Positions 16,308 through 26,695 of a stretch of 64,000 bases of DNA are shown here, piece by piece (the first letter of the stretch is position 1; every line of letters starts with the position of its first letter). The translations under genes and the position numbers were made by a program. Source of the stretch: Lawsonibacter asaccharolyticus (GTDB lineage: Bacteria; Bacillota; Clostridia; Oscillospirales; Oscillospiraceae); NCBI GenBank assembly GCA_003112755.1, contig BFBT01000001.1, forward strand, positions 1,922,001 to 1,986,000, read 5' to 3'. The notes below the pieces were generated by a model. That model was not told where the DNA came from. It ran no database searches and saw nothing but the letters and a program-made list of their open reading frames with translations.

Positions 16308-16871
16308 TCATGGCAGGGAACGGGTGTAGCGCAGGTCCACGCAGATGGTGTCCGGCGGGAAGGGGATGTCCTCGTGGGTCCCGTCCCAGGCAAACCCCAT
16401 TTTTTCGTAGAAGCGGCGGGCGTTTTCATTCTCCCGCAGGACAAAGAGAAAGACCTGAAGATAGCCCTGGCCGCTCAGGCGGCGGAGGACTTCCTCCATG
16501 AGCTTGGTGCCATAGCCCTTCCTTTTATGGTCTGGGTGGGTATAAAAGGAGATGATCTCTCCCCAGCCCTCATATCCTCGGGAGTTGAACTTGCACACCG
16601 TACCTGCCTGGAGACCTGCATCGATCCGGGCGGGGCCGAAGGTGGCACAGCAGACGGGAATATCCTTATCGTATAATAGAAGGAGTTGATTGCGATTTGT
16701 TTTCAGATTTTCCCGGAATGTGGGGACCCAGCGGTCATCGGTGATCTCCCGGGCCATGAAGTCGGCGGGGATGGCGCCGGCGTAGGTGGTCCGCCAGCCC
16801 AGGGCGTGGATCAGGGACAGGGCGGCGAACTGCTCCTCTGTGCGGGCCTCTTCAAAATGAAGGCGGGACAT
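16308..16871 (-). CDS. GNAT-family N-acetyltransferase
   Basis: A 187-residue acetyl-CoA-dependent acetyltransferase. The acetyl-CoA pyrophosphate loop is visible as HPDHKRKGYGTKL (about residues 118-130), preceded by the beta-strand IISFYTH and followed by the ENARRFYEKMGF block typical of GNAT fold proteins. AAAGGAG precedes the ATG. First gene of a two-gene unit with the MATE pump, so it could modify a toxic amine or small molecule, but the substrate cannot be deduced. Confidence 0.9.
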   Translation of the reverse strand: MSRLHFEEARTEEQFAALSLIHALGWRTTYAGAIPADFMAREITDDRWVPTFRENLKTNRNQLLLLYDKDIPVCCATFGPARIDAGLQAGTVCKFNSRGYEGWGEIISFYTHPDHKRKGYGTKLMEEVLRRLSGQGYLQVFLFVLRENENARRFYEKMGFAWDGTHEDIPFPPDTICVDLRYTRSLP

Positions 16872-17150
16872 GGACAGCGCTCCTTTCAGAATGTTCTGCT
16901 CTACTGTCTTCGATTATATCCGTCCGATTCCCGGTTGGCAAGGAGGAAAGCGCCGCTGGGCCCCCGCCGCCGAAGGGGAGGCCGGCCCCGGAAGGCAGAA
17001 AAACTGGACAGAAGGTGGAAATTGTACAAAAAGTCCTGAAAAAGGGGCGGAACGGGGAAAAGGCATACAATATATCCACCTTTTTGGAAAAAATGAGAGG
17101 TGAAAGAAGAATGAAATGGGAGTGAAATAAGAAAAAAAGGAAAATTCCCC

Positions 17151-17187
17151 TTGCTTTTTTGGACAAATTCACATAGTATTGTATTGG
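17151..17187 (+). promoter_or_regulatory. Promoter region of the V-type ATPase operon
   Basis: Two overlapping candidates: TTGCTT (17151-17156) with TAGTAT (17175-17180), spacer 18; and TTGGAC (17159-17164) with TATTGG (17182-17187), spacer 17. The rest of the 16872-17246 gap is a GC-rich then A-rich stretch without a gene. Confidence 0.5.
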
Positions 17188-17246
17188 AGCAGATACCCCC
17201 ACAGCAGGTCCGCTGCGTTGAGATGGGGGAAGCGGGTGGTGAGAAT

Positions 17247-17561
17247 ATGGAAATGGACTCCATTCAAAAGGTAGCCGGCGCAGAGCAGGAGAGCCAGGAG
17301 CGCCGGGAGGCGGCCGCGGCGGAGAGCCGGCGGACCGTGGCTGAGGCCCGGAAGGCAGCTGAAGAGCTGCTGGAGGAGGCCCGCCGCCAGGCGGGGGCTG
17401 AGACCCGGCAGATGCTGGCCCGGGCGGAGGCGGACGCCGCGGAGGAGACGAAGACCATCCTGGCGGAGGCGGAGCAGCGCTGCCAGGCGCTGAAGCAGAA
17501 CGCCCGGACCCGTCTGGATCAGGCGGCGAAGCGCATCGTGGAAGGGGTAGTGAAGGGCTGA
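17247..17561 (+). CDS. ntpF: V-type ATPase subunit G/H (NtpF-like peripheral stalk)
   Basis: A 104-residue, almost entirely helical, Ala/Glu/Arg-rich protein with heptad-like spacing throughout, as expected for the peripheral stalk helix that pairs with subunit E and ties the A3B3 head to subunit I. ATG 17247 chosen because ggtggtgag precedes it and the conserved part begins just after. Its stop overlaps the ATG of subunit I (TGATG), implying translational coupling. First gene of the ntp operon. Confidence 0.85.
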   Translation: MEMDSIQKVAGAEQESQERREAAAAESRRTVAEARKAAEELLEEARRQAGAETRQMLARAEADAAEETKTILAEAEQRCQALKQNARTRLDQAAKRIVEGVVKG

Positions 17562-19501
17562 TGGCGATCGTCAAAATGAAGCATCTGCGCCTGGCGGCCA
17601 TGCAGTCGGACCGGGAGGCCCTGCTGCGGCTGCTTCAGGGGATGGGCTGCTTGGAGATCGAAGAGCCGTCGGTGGACTGGAGCGATCCGGAGTGGGCCGG
17701 GCTGAAGAGCCCGGACAGCGGGGCGCTCTCCGCCGCCCGGGAGGAGAAAAACGCAGCCCAGCACGCCCTGGAGGTGCTCAAGCGCTACGCAAAGGTGAAG
17801 GGGGGCCTCCTGAGCCCCAGGCCGGTGGTCTCCCCCCAGCAGTTTTTTGAGGAGCAGGCGTACCGAAGCGCCCTGGAGACCGCCAGAGCCATCAATGATG
17901 GGGAGCGGGAGCTGGCGGCGCTGAAGGCGGAGCGGGACAAGCGGGCTGCCCAGCGGGCCTCCCTGGCACCGTGGATCCCCCTGGAGCTCCCCCTTGACAC
18001 GGCCTCCACCCGGGAGGTGGAGGTGCAGTTCGGCACGGTATCGGCGGAGACCCCCTTCCCCCAGCTGGCGGGGGAGGTGCAGGCAGTGAGTGAGCTGGCC
18101 CAGTTGACGCTGGCCAGCGCAGACCGGGAAAACCAGTATCTGCTGCTGATCTGCCACCGCTCCGCCTTGGACGAGGTGCTGGAGAAGCTGAAGGAGCACG
18201 GCTGGTCCCGGGCAGTGTTCCGGGATCTGACAGGCACGGCGGCAGACAACGACCGCCGGCTGGAGCAGGAGATGGAGGAGCTGTCTCAGCGCAGGGCGGA
18301 GCAGGAGCGGCGGATCGCCGCCCAGGCCGGCCAGCGGGAGGCGCTGAAGCGGGCGGTGGACCGAGCCTCGGTGGAGATCGACCGTGAGGAGGGCAAGAGC
18401 CGCCTGGTGGAGACCCAGGTGGCCTTCTTCCTGGAGGGCTGGGTGCCGGAGGAGCGCTGGGACCAGCTGCGGCAGGCCCTGTCCGACTACCCCTGTGCCT
18501 GGGAGGTCCGGGACCCAGAGCCGGAGGAATATCCCCAGGTGCCGGTGCAGCTGAAAAACAACTGGCTCACCCGGCCGCTGAACATGGTCACGGAGATGTA
18601 CTCCCTGCCTGCCTACGGAAGCGTGGACCCAAACCCCCTGATGGCCCCCTTCTTTATCCTGTTTTACGGCATCATGATGGCGGACATGGGCTATGGCCTG
18701 CTGATGATGCTGGCCTCGGTGGTGGTCCTGCGCCGGATGAGACCCAAGGGCACCATGAGCCACTTCTTCGGTCTGCTGGGACTGTGCGGCGTCAGTACCT
18801 TTTTGATGGGGGCGGTCACGGGAGGCTTTTTCGGTGACATGATCCCTCAGGTGCTGAAGATCCTGAATCCGGAGAGCACCTTCGTCTGGTTCTGGCCGCC
18901 CCTGTTCACCCCCCTGGATGACACCCTGATGATCCTGGTGGGGGCTATGGCCCTGGGTTTGATTCAAATCGTCACGGGCATGGCCATCAGCTTCATCAAA
19001 AAGATCAGGGAGGGGCAGATCCTGGATGCGGTATGGGAGGAGCTGACCTGGTGGATCGTCTTTGCCGGTCTGGCCCTGGCAGTGCTGGGGGTGACCAACG
19101 TGGTCATCATCCTGGGCGGCGTCATGGTGCTGGTGGGCTCGGGCTGGAACGCCAAGGGCTTCGGTAAGGTGACCGCCGTGTTCGGCTCCCTGTATAACCA
19201 TGTGACCGGGTACTTTGGGGACATCCTCTCCTATTCCCGTCTCATGGCCCTGATGCTGGCAGGCAGCGTCATTGCCCAGGTGTTCAATACTCTGGGCGCG
19301 ATCCCGGGCAACCTGGTGATCTTTTTCATCATCTCCTTGGCAGGCAATGCCTTGAACTTTGCCTTGAATCTGTTGGGCTGCTATGTGCATGACCTGCGTC
19401 TGCAGTGCCTGGAGTATTTTGGAAAGTTCTATCAGGATGGCGGAAAGCCTTTCCGGCCTATGGCGGTGAACACCCGGTATGTGGATATCAAAGAACAATG
19501 A
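17561..19501 (+). CDS. ntpI: V-type ATPase subunit I (a-subunit)
   Basis: A 646-residue stator. The N-terminal half (about residues 1-330) is cytoplasmic and coiled-coil rich; the C-terminal half carries about seven or eight membrane helices that form the ion half-channels facing the rotor. Recognisable blocks: the entry LMAPFFILFYGIMMADMGYG, then GFFGDMIP, and the helix with FGDILSYSRLMALMLAGSVI that contains the essential Arg. Length fits bacterial NtpI. Overlaps ntpF by one base and is followed by ntpK after 18 bases. Confidence 0.96.
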   Translation: MAIVKMKHLRLAAMQSDREALLRLLQGMGCLEIEEPSVDWSDPEWAGLKSPDSGALSAAREEKNAAQHALEVLKRYAKVKGGLLSPRPVVSPQQFFEEQAYRSALETARAINDGERELAALKAERDKRAAQRASLAPWIPLELPLDTASTREVEVQFGTVSAETPFPQLAGEVQAVSELAQLTLASADRENQYLLLICHRSALDEVLEKLKEHGWSRAVFRDLTGTAADNDRRLEQEMEELSQRRAEQERRIAAQAGQREALKRAVDRASVEIDREEGKSRLVETQVAFFLEGWVPEERWDQLRQALSDYPCAWEVRDPEPEEYPQVPVQLKNNWLTRPLNMVTEMYSLPAYGSVDPNPLMAPFFILFYGIMMADMGYGLLMMLASVVVLRRMRPKGTMSHFFGLLGLCGVSTFLMGAVTGGFFGDMIPQVLKILNPESTFVWFWPPLFTPLDDTLMILVGAMALGLIQIVTGMAISFIKKIREGQILDAVWEELTWWIVFAGLALAVLGVTNVVIILGGVMVLVGSGWNAKGFGKVTAVFGSLYNHVTGYFGDILSYSRLMALMLAGSVIAQVFNTLGAIPGNLVIFFIISLAGNALNFALNLLGCYVHDLRLQCLEYFGKFYQDGGKPFRPMAVNTRYVDIKEQ

Positions 19502-20044
<543 letters not shown>

Positions 20045-20063
20045 GCGCCGGAAAGGAACAGCT

Positions 20064-20753
20064 ATGGACGGACTTGAAAAGATCACGGCCAGGATCAGCG
20101 CCGACGCGGACGCGGAGATCCAGGCCATTCGGGACAAGGCCCAGGCCCAGGCGGAAGAACTGCTGGCCCAGGCCAGGGCCCAGGCGGAGAAGGAGAAGGG
20201 CGAGCTGCTCGCCCGGGGCCGCCGGTCCGCGGAGGAGCGGAAGGCCCGCCTGATCTCTGCCGCTCAGATGGAGGGGCGGAAGATGTCCCTGGCTGCCAAG
20301 CAGGAGGTGCTGGACGAGGCGTTCCGCCAGGCTCTGGAGGAGATGTGCTCGCTGCCGGAGGAGCAGTACATCCAGCTGCTGGCCCGCCTGGCGGTGCAGG
20401 CGTCCTCCACCGGCCGGGAGCAGCTGATCTTCTCCCCCAAGGACCGGACGCGCATCGGCAAGGCGGTGGTGATGGCGGCCAACGACGCTCTGGTGAAGCA
20501 GGTGGCCCCGGAGCTGCCCGACGCCATCACCGACTCCAAGGTGGGGGCCTTCCTGGGCAAGGTGGTCAACAGCGCTGCGGCGCAGATCACCGGCACCGGG
20601 CTTTTGACCCTGTCCGAGGAGACGAGGCCCATCCGGGGCGGCTTCATCATGGTGGACGGCCCGGTGGAGGTCAACTGCGCCTTTGAGGCCATGGTGCGTG
20701 CCCAGCGGGAGCAGCTGGAAAAGCCGGTGGCGGAGATCCTGTTTCAAAAGTGA
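20064..20753 (+). CDS. ntpE: V-type ATPase subunit E (peripheral stalk)
   Basis: A 229-residue peripheral stalk subunit. The first 85 residues are a charged Ala/Glu/Gln/Lys-rich helix that pairs with NtpF, and the C-terminal half is the globular cap that touches subunit B, including the segment GGFIMVDGPVEVNCAFEA typical of E subunits. ggaaagga lies upstream of the ATG. A 122-base gap follows before ntpC, longer than elsewhere in the operon, without a clear terminator or gene. Confidence 0.93.
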   Translation: MDGLEKITARISADADAEIQAIRDKAQAQAEELLAQARAQAEKEKGELLARGRRSAEERKARLISAAQMEGRKMSLAAKQEVLDEAFRQALEEMCSLPEEQYIQLLARLAVQASSTGREQLIFSPKDRTRIGKAVVMAANDALVKQVAPELPDAITDSKVGAFLGKVVNSAAAQITGTGLLTLSEETRPIRGGFIMVDGPVEVNCAFEAMVRAQREQLEKPVAEILFQK

Positions 20754-20875
20754 AGAGTGAGGAGCGGAGCGGGGGGACGGAGGGCCCGGGTGCCCATTGC
20801 CAGATCCCGCAGGAAGCAAAGACTGCCCGCAGAGATACGCGCGGCGCTCTGCTCTGACCCGAAAGGGGTGGTATT

Positions 20876-21874
20876 TTGTCCCAGAAACGAGATACGGATT
20901 ATTTAGCCGTCTCCACCCGCATCCACGCGATGGAAAACCGCATGCTGACCCGGGAACGGATGGAGCGGATGATCGACGCCAAGGACAGCGGCGAAGCAGC
21001 CAAGGTGCTCAGCGAGTGCGGGTACGGCGAGCTGACCCAGCTGACCTCGGCGGCGCTGGAAGAGCTGCTGGCCGATGCCCGGCGGAACACCTTCCGGGAC
21101 ATGGCGGACTCGGTGCCTGACCGGCGGCTGGTGGAGGTCTTTCAGCTGAAATACGACTACCACAACGCTAAGGTGCTGATCAAGGCCCAGGCCATGGGGC
21201 TGGACGAGGCGCGTCTGCTCTCCCAGGGCGGGCGGTACGATCCCCAGCGGCTGCGGGAGGATTTCCTTCGGGATGACCTTCGGGACTGGGGCGAGGTGTT
21301 CCGCCAGGCGGTGCTCCGGGCCAGGGAGGTGCTGGCCGCCACCGGAGATCCTCAGCAGGCCGACCTGGTGCTGGACCGGGCCTGCTTTCAGGAGATGGAG
21401 AGCCTGGCACGGGCATGCGGCAGCGCTTTCCTGCAGGGCTATGTCCGCCTGTCGGTGGACGCCGCTAATCTGCGTGCCGCTGTCCGGGCAGCCCGGATGG
21501 GCAAGGGCAGCGAGTTTTTGAACCAGATCCTGCTCCCCGATGGGAACGTATCGGAGCGCGCCCTGGCCGGAGCGAGACCGGAGGAACTGGCAGAGCGCTT
21601 CCGCAGCGGGCCCCTGGCCCAGGCGGCGGCGCTGGGGGCGGCCCGGACCCAGCCGGATTCTGGTCCTCTCACCGAATTTGAGCGCCTGTGTGATAATGCG
21701 GTCACGGGATATCTGGCCTCGGCCAGCCGGGTCCCCTTCGGGGAGGAGACGGTGATCGGCTATCTCTACGCCCGGGAGGCGGAGATCACCGCTGTGCGCA
21801 TCATCATGGCGGGACGCATGGCCGGCCTGGATGGGGAGACCATCCGCAGCCGCCTGCGGGCCACCTATGTATAA
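20876..21874 (+). CDS. ntpC: V-type ATPase subunit C (d-type central stalk)
   Basis: A 332-residue, largely helical funnel protein that couples the central shaft to the proteolipid ring. It starts at TTG 20876 with aaggggtgg seven bases before it; protein begins LSQKRDTDYLAVSTRIHAME, in line with the conserved start of the family. The block VEVFQLKYDYHNAKVLIKA and the C-terminal YLYAREAEITAVRIIMAGR are diagnostic. Followed by ntpG after 13 bases. Confidence 0.94.
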   Translation: MSQKRDTDYLAVSTRIHAMENRMLTRERMERMIDAKDSGEAAKVLSECGYGELTQLTSAALEELLADARRNTFRDMADSVPDRRLVEVFQLKYDYHNAKVLIKAQAMGLDEARLLSQGGRYDPQRLREDFLRDDLRDWGEVFRQAVLRAREVLAATGDPQQADLVLDRACFQEMESLARACGSAFLQGYVRLSVDAANLRAAVRAARMGKGSEFLNQILLPDGNVSERALAGARPEELAERFRSGPLAQAAALGAARTQPDSGPLTEFERLCDNAVTGYLASASRVPFGEETVIGYLYAREAEITAVRIIMAGRMAGLDGETIRSRLRATYV

Positions 21875-21887
21875 GGGGGAGAGGAGC

Positions 21888-22196
21888 ATGTATAAGATCG
21901 CGGTGGTGGGCGACCGAGACAGCGTGCTGGGCTTCAAGGCCCTGGGGCTGGAGGTCTGTCCTGCCCAGAGCGCGGACGAGGCCAGAGAGATCATCCACCG
22001 TCTGGCGAAAGAGAACTGTGCCATCCTCTACCTCACGGAGCAGCTGGCGGTCCAGCTCCAGAGTGAGCTTCAGCGCTATAAGGACGCCCTCACCCCCGCT
22101 ATCATCCTGATCCCGGGCAAAGAGGGCTCCCTGGGGATCGGGATGGCCAATGTGAAGACCGCCGTGGAGCGGGCGGTGGGGGCGGATATCCTATGA
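21888..22196 (+). CDS. ntpG: V-type ATPase subunit F (NtpG, central shaft)
   Basis: A 102-residue shaft subunit with subunit D. Begins MYKIAVVGDRDSVLGFKALG, the conserved Rossmann-like start of V-type F subunits, and ends with the predicted C-terminal helix. ATG 21888 follows aagggggagaggag; an in-frame ATG further upstream would overlap ntpC. Its TGA overlaps the ATG of the following acetyltransferase gene (ATGA), so the two are translationally coupled. Confidence 0.95.
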   Translation: MYKIAVVGDRDSVLGFKALGLEVCPAQSADEAREIIHRLAKENCAILYLTEQLAVQLQSELQRYKDALTPAIILIPGKEGSLGIGMANVKTAVERAVGADIL

Positions 22197-22705
22197 GAGA
22201 TGGATTCGGTACCTTCCGCAGGGCGGCAGCAGGGGAGGCGGAGCAGGTCTTTGACCTGATCCGGCAGCGGATCGCCTGGATGGATGAGCGGGGCATCCAG
22301 CAGTGGAACCACCCCGGCTACCTCAGGCGGTATCCCTTGGACTATTTCCGGCAGTGCGCTGAAGAGGGACAGCTCTACGCCCTGTGGACGGAGTGCGGCG
22401 CTCTGGCCGCGGGGGCCGTGGTGTTGGAGGAGGACCCGCGCTGGACCGGCTATGGCGGGAAAGCGCTCTATGTGCATAATCTGGCGGCCAGCCTCCACTT
22501 CTCCGGAGCGGGCACGGAGCTGCTCAGGCGCTGCCTGGCCCTGGCCGCGGAGCGGGGGCAGGACTATCTCCGCCTGGACTGCGCCCGGGACAACCCGGTT
22601 TTGCATGATTATTATGAACGTTTTGGCTTCCGATTTGTGGCGCCTGTGGAGGACCAGGGGTATCTCGGGGATCTCCTTCAGTACCCCCTGGGGTCCCGGG
22701 ACTGA
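22193..22705 (+). CDS. GNAT-family N-acetyltransferase inserted in the V-ATPase operon
   Basis: A 170-residue acetyltransferase. The central strand [20 protein letters not shown] replaces the usual R/Q-x-x-G-x-G/A loop with a looser version ([10 protein letters not shown]), and the C-terminal block [20 protein letters not shown] is typical of the fold. It overlaps ntpG by four bases and is followed after 44 bases by ntpA, so it is transcribed with the ATPase. Enterococcus hirae has no gene at this place. It may simply be a passenger or may acetylate a subunit; the substrate is unknown. Confidence 0.88.
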   Translation: MRDGFGTFRRAAAGEAEQVFDLIRQRIAWMDERGIQQWNHPGYLRRYPLDYFRQCAEEGQLYALWTECGALAAGAVVLEEDPRWTGYGGKALYVHNLAASLHFSGAGTELLRRCLALAAERGQDYLRLDCARDNPVLHDYYERFGFRFVAPVEDQGYLGDLLQYPLGSRD

Positions 22706-22749
22706 GCGGGACGGCGGCACAGGAAGGATCAGAAAGAAGGTTTGAGCCA

Positions 22750-24525
22750 ATGGGAAAAATCGTCAAGGTCTCCGGCCCGCTGGTGGTGGCCACCGGGCTC
22801 CAGGAGGCCAACATGGCCGACGTGGTCCGGGTGGGCGAGCAGGGCCTGATCGGAGAAGTGCTGACCATGAATGGGGACACCGCCTCCATCCAGGTCTATG
22901 AGGAGACTTCCGGCCTGGGTCCCGGGGCGGAGGTGGTCACCACCGGCGCCCCCCTGTCCGTGGAACTGGGCCCCGGCCTGATCGAGAACATCTACGACGG
23001 CATCCAGCGCCCGCTGGAGGTCATCATGGAGACGGTGAAGGGAAATAACCTCCCCAGAGGTGTGGAGGTGCCCGCCCTGGACCGGGAGAAGAAGTGGGAT
23101 TTCCAGGCCGTGGTGGAGCCGGGCACCCAGGTAGTGGGGGGCGACATCATCGGCACGGTGCAGGAGACCCCCTCTATCCTCCACAAGATCATGATCCCGC
23201 CCAGGATGCAAGGGAAGATCGTCTCCATCCAGTCCGGCTCCTACACCGTCACCGAAACAGTGGCCGTGCTGGAACGGGAGGACGGCTCCCGGGTAGAGCT
23301 GCCCATGATGCAGAAGTGGCCCGTCCGCGTGGGACGGCCCTATAAGCACAAATATCCCCCTGTGGTCCCACTGTCCTCCGGCCAGCGCATCGTGGACACC
23401 TTCTTCCCGGTGGCCAAGGGCGGCACAGCCGCCATCCCCGGTCCCTTCGGCTCGGGCAAGACGGTGATGCAGCACGCCCTGGCCAAGTGGTCTGATGTGG
23501 ACATGGTGGTGTATATCGGCTGCGGCGAGCGGGGCAACGAGATGACCGACGTGCTGCGGGAATTCCCCGAGCTGGTGGACCCCCGCACCGGCGAGACCCT
23601 GATGAAGCGCACTGTGCTGATCGCCAACACCTCCGACATGCCGGTGGCCGCCCGGGAGGCGTCCATCTACACTGGCATCACCATCGCCGAGTATTTCCGG
23701 GACATGGGCTACGCCGTGGCCGTCATCGCCGACTCCACCTCCCGCTGGGCGGAGGCGCTGCGGGAGATGTCCGGCCGCCTGGAGGAGATGCCCGGCGAGG
23801 AGGGCTACCCCGCCTACCTGTCCTCCCGCCTGGCCCAGTTCTATGAGCGGGCGGGCTCGGTGTCCTGTCTGGGCTCTGAGGAGGACCGCAGAGGCTCCCT
23901 CACCGCTGTGGGCGCGGTCTCGCCCCCTGGCGGCGACCTGTCCGAGCCCGTGTCCCAGGCCACCATGCGCATCGTCAAGGTGTTCTGGGCCCTGGACTCC
24001 TCCCTGGCCTACCGCCGCCACTTCCCCGCCATCAACTGGCTCAACTCCTACTCCCTCTATCTGGACTCCCTGAAGCCCTGGTACGACGAGCACCTGGGCC
24101 CTGAGTTCCTCCAGAACCGGGAGTGGGCTATGGCGGTCCTCCAGGAGGAGGCCAGCCTGAACGAGATCGTCCAGCTGGTGGGCAAGGATTCCCTGTCCGC
24201 CAAGGACCAGATCACCCTGGAGACGGCCAAGATGATCCGGGAGGATTTCCTCCAGCAGAACTCCTTTGTGGACATCGATTCCTTCTCCGAGTATGACCGG
24301 CAGGAGAAGATGCTGGCCATGATCCGAAGCTATGACCGGCAGTGCCGGGCCGCCGCTGAGAAGGGCGGGGCGCTGGCCGAGCTGTTCACCATCCCCGCCC
24401 GGGAGGGCATCGGCCGGGCCAAGTCTGTCCCCGCCGACCGGTATGTGGAGGCCTATGCCCAGCTGGTCCGCCAGATGGAGGAGCAGATCTCCGCCGTGGC
24501 TGAGAAGGGAGAGAAAGCGCTGTGA
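22750..24525 (+). CDS. ntpA: V-type ATPase catalytic subunit A
   Basis: A 591-residue catalytic subunit hydrolysing or making ATP. The non-homologous insertion typical of A subunits lies after the N-terminal barrel; Walker A is GPFGSGKT (about residues 234-241), followed by the catalytic Glu in [11 protein letters not shown], and Walker B/arginine region [20 protein letters not shown]. Length and order of blocks match archaeal/bacterial A subunits. The last codons overlap the GTG of ntpB by four bases. Confidence 0.98.
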   Translation: MGKIVKVSGPLVVATGLQEANMADVVRVGEQGLIGEVLTMNGDTASIQVYEETSGLGPGAEVVTTGAPLSVELGPGLIENIYDGIQRPLEVIMETVKGNNLPRGVEVPALDREKKWDFQAVVEPGTQVVGGDIIGTVQETPSILHKIMIPPRMQGKIVSIQSGSYTVTETVAVLEREDGSRVELPMMQKWPVRVGRPYKHKYPPVVPLSSGQRIVDTFFPVAKGGTAAIPGPFGSGKTVMQHALAKWSDVDMVVYIGCGERGNEMTDVLREFPELVDPRTGETLMKRTVLIANTSDMPVAAREASIYTGITIAEYFRDMGYAVAVIADSTSRWAEALREMSGRLEEMPGEEGYPAYLSSRLAQFYERAGSVSCLGSEEDRRGSLTAVGAVSPPGGDLSEPVSQATMRIVKVFWALDSSLAYRRHFPAINWLNSYSLYLDSLKPWYDEHLGPEFLQNREWAMAVLQEEASLNEIVQLVGKDSLSAKDQITLETAKMIREDFLQQNSFVDIDSFSEYDRQEKMLAMIRSYDRQCRAAAEKGGALAELFTIPAREGIGRAKSVPADRYVEAYAQLVRQMEEQISAVAEKGEKAL

Positions 24526-25898
24526 TTCGGGAATATAAGACGATCCAGGAGATCTCCGGCCCCCTGATGGTGGTGGACCATGTGCAGGGCGTCACCTATG
24601 ACGAGCTGGGGGAGATCGAGCTGTCTGACGGTACCATCCGCCGCTGCCAGGTGCTGGAGGTCAACGGTGATTCCGCCGTGGTGCAGCTGTTTGAGAGCTC
24701 TGCGGGCATCAATCTGGCGGAGTCCAAGATCCGCTTTTTGGGGCACCCCCTCCAGCTGGGGGTGTCGGAGGACATGCTGGGCCGGGTCTTTAACGGCATG
24801 GGCCGGCCCATCGACGGCGGACCTGCCATCCTGGCTGACGAGTACCGGGATATCAACGGCCTGCCCATGAACCCTGCCGGCCGGGACTACCCCAACGAGT
24901 TCATCCAGACGGGCATCTCCACCATCGACGGACTGAACACCCTGGTCCGGGGCCAGAAGCTGCCAATTTTCAGCGGGTCCGGCCTGCCCCACGCCGCGCT
25001 GGCCGCTCAGATCGCCCGCCAGGCCAAAGTGCTGGATGGGGAATCCAACTTCGCGGTGGTCTTTGCCGCCATCGGCATCACCTTTGAGGAGTCGGAGTTC
25101 TTTGTCAGCGAGTTTAAGCGCACCGGTGCCATCGACCGCACGGTGCTCTTCACCAACCTGGCCAACGACCCGGCGGTGGAGCGCATTGCCACCCCCCGTA
25201 TGGCCCTGACCGCTGCGGAGTACCTGGCCTTTGAAAAGGGGATGCACGTACTGGTCATCATGACCGACATCACCAACTACGCCGAGGCCCTGCGGGAGAT
25301 CTCCGCCGCCAAGAAGGAGGTCCCGGGCCGCCGGGGCTACCCCGGCTATCTGTACACCAACCTGGCCACCATCTACGAGCGGGCGGGCCGCCAGCTGGGC
25401 AAGGAGGGCTCTATTACCCTCATCCCCATCCTGACCATGCCGGAGGACGACAAGACCCACCCCATCCCTGATCTGACGGGGTATATCACCGAGGGACAGA
25501 TCATCCTCTCCCGGGAGCTGTTCCGCCGGGGCATCAATCCGCCGGTGGACGTGCTGCCCTCCCTGTCCCGCCTGAAGGACAAGGGCATCGGCGTGGGCAG
25601 GACCCGGGAGGACCACTCGGGCACCATGAACCAGCTCTTCGCCGCCTATGCCACCGGTAAGGAGAACAAGGAGCTGATGTCCATCCTGGGCGAGGCCGCC
25701 CTCAGCCCCACCGACCTGCTGTATGCCAAGTTCGCGGACGAGTTTGAAAAGCGCTATGTTTCCCAGGGAACAGAGGAGAACCGCTCCATCCAGGAGACAC
25801 TGGACCTGGGCTGGGAGCTGCTGTCTATCCTGCCCACCGCGGAGCTCAAGCGCATCAAGCCGGAGCTGATCGAGAAGTATCTGCCCCAAAAGGGCTAA
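24522..25898 (+). CDS. ntpB: V-type ATPase regulatory subunit B
   Basis: A 458-residue non-catalytic partner of subunit A. The position of Walker A is occupied by [18 protein letters not shown], which lacks the GxxxxGKT lysine, as expected for B subunits. [14 protein letters not shown] contributes the arginine that reaches into the A-subunit site. GTG start overlapping the ntpA stop (GTGA), implying coupling. ntpD follows after 12 bases. Confidence 0.98.
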   Translation: MIREYKTIQEISGPLMVVDHVQGVTYDELGEIELSDGTIRRCQVLEVNGDSAVVQLFESSAGINLAESKIRFLGHPLQLGVSEDMLGRVFNGMGRPIDGGPAILADEYRDINGLPMNPAGRDYPNEFIQTGISTIDGLNTLVRGQKLPIFSGSGLPHAALAAQIARQAKVLDGESNFAVVFAAIGITFEESEFFVSEFKRTGAIDRTVLFTNLANDPAVERIATPRMALTAAEYLAFEKGMHVLVIMTDITNYAEALREISAAKKEVPGRRGYPGYLYTNLATIYERAGRQLGKEGSITLIPILTMPEDDKTHPIPDLTGYITEGQIILSRELFRRGINPPVDVLPSLSRLKDKGIGVGRTREDHSGTMNQLFAAYATGKENKELMSILGEAALSPTDLLYAKFADEFEKRYVSQGTEENRSIQETLDLGWELLSILPTAELKRIKPELIEKYLPQKG

Positions 25899-25910
25899 GG
25901 GGGGACCAGA

Positions 25911-26624
25911 ATGCCTTCCACGACCATAAATCCCACCCGTATGGAGCTGACCCGCCTGAAGGGCCGCCTGCGCACCGCCCAGCGGGGCCACAAGCTGCTC
26001 AAGGACAAGCGGGATGAGCTGATGAAGCAGTTCATGGAGGTGGTGCGGGAGAACCGGGCCCTCCGCCGCCGGGTGGAGGAGCAGCTGATGCGCGCCCAGA
26101 GCTCCTTCACGGTGGCTGCCGCCGTCATGTCCCCGGAGATGCTGGAGCAGTCCCTGCTCTATCCCAAGCAGAGCGTAGAACTGGACATGACTTTTCAGAA
26201 TATCATGTCGGTGGATGTGCCTCAGTACCACTTCAGGACCCACAGCCAGGACCCGGGGGAGATCTACCCCTACGGCTTCGCCAACACCTCGGGAGAGCTG
26301 GATGACGCGGTCTCTGCCATGTCCCAGGTGTTCCAGGATATGCTGAAGCTGGCCGAGATCGAAAAGACCTCCCAGCTGCTGGCGGAGGAGATCGAAAAGA
26401 CCCGCCGCCGAGTCAATGCCCTGGAGTATGTAAAGATCCCGGAGATGCAGGAAAATATCAAATATATCACCATGAAGCTGGACGAAAACGAGCGGGCCAA
26501 CACCATACGCCTGATGAAGGTGAAGGAGCTCCTGCTCAGAGACGCCATTGAGGAGCGGAGAGAGGCCGACGCCAAGGCGGTGGAGGCCTTCGCCGGATAC
26601 CCGGAGAGGCCGGCAGGCGTTTGA
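25911..26624 (+). CDS. ntpD: V-type ATPase subunit D (central shaft)
   Basis: A 237-residue central rotor shaft. It has the N-terminal NPTRMELTRLKGRLRTAQRG block and long N- and C-terminal helices forming the antiparallel coiled coil that turns inside the A3B3 head; KTRRRVNALEYVKIPEMQEN is a family hallmark. Last gene of the operon, closed by a strong terminator 25 bases later. The ntpH and ntpJ genes that follow in Enterococcus hirae are missing. Confidence 0.97.
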   Translation: MPSTTINPTRMELTRLKGRLRTAQRGHKLLKDKRDELMKQFMEVVRENRALRRRVEEQLMRAQSSFTVAAAVMSPEMLEQSLLYPKQSVELDMTFQNIMSVDVPQYHFRTHSQDPGEIYPYGFANTSGELDDAVSAMSQVFQDMLKLAEIEKTSQLLAEEIEKTRRRVNALEYVKIPEMQENIKYITMKLDENERANTIRLMKVKELLLRDAIEERREADAKAVEAFAGYPERPAGV

Positions 26625-26649
26625 CGCCCAGCAGGATCTGCATGAAAGA

Positions 26650-26685
26650 GCCCGGATGGGACCATAGGGTCCCATCCGGGCTTTT
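26650..26685. terminator. Terminator between the V-ATPase operon and the LysR gene
   Basis: A perfect 14-bp stem GCCCGGATGGGACC (26650-26663) with its complement at 26668-26681, 4-nt loop, then TTTT on the plus strand. The minus-strand continuation is also T-rich, so it may serve both converging units. Confidence 0.92.
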
Positions 26686-26695
26686 CGCAGCCCGT

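Noticed and set aside
24453..26675. Minus-strand open frame of 740 codons opposite ntpB and ntpD
   Set aside because: Antisense shadow of two certain V-ATPase genes; no ribosome binding site and no family resemblance. The same holds for the long frames opposite ntpI, parC, livJ and malQ.
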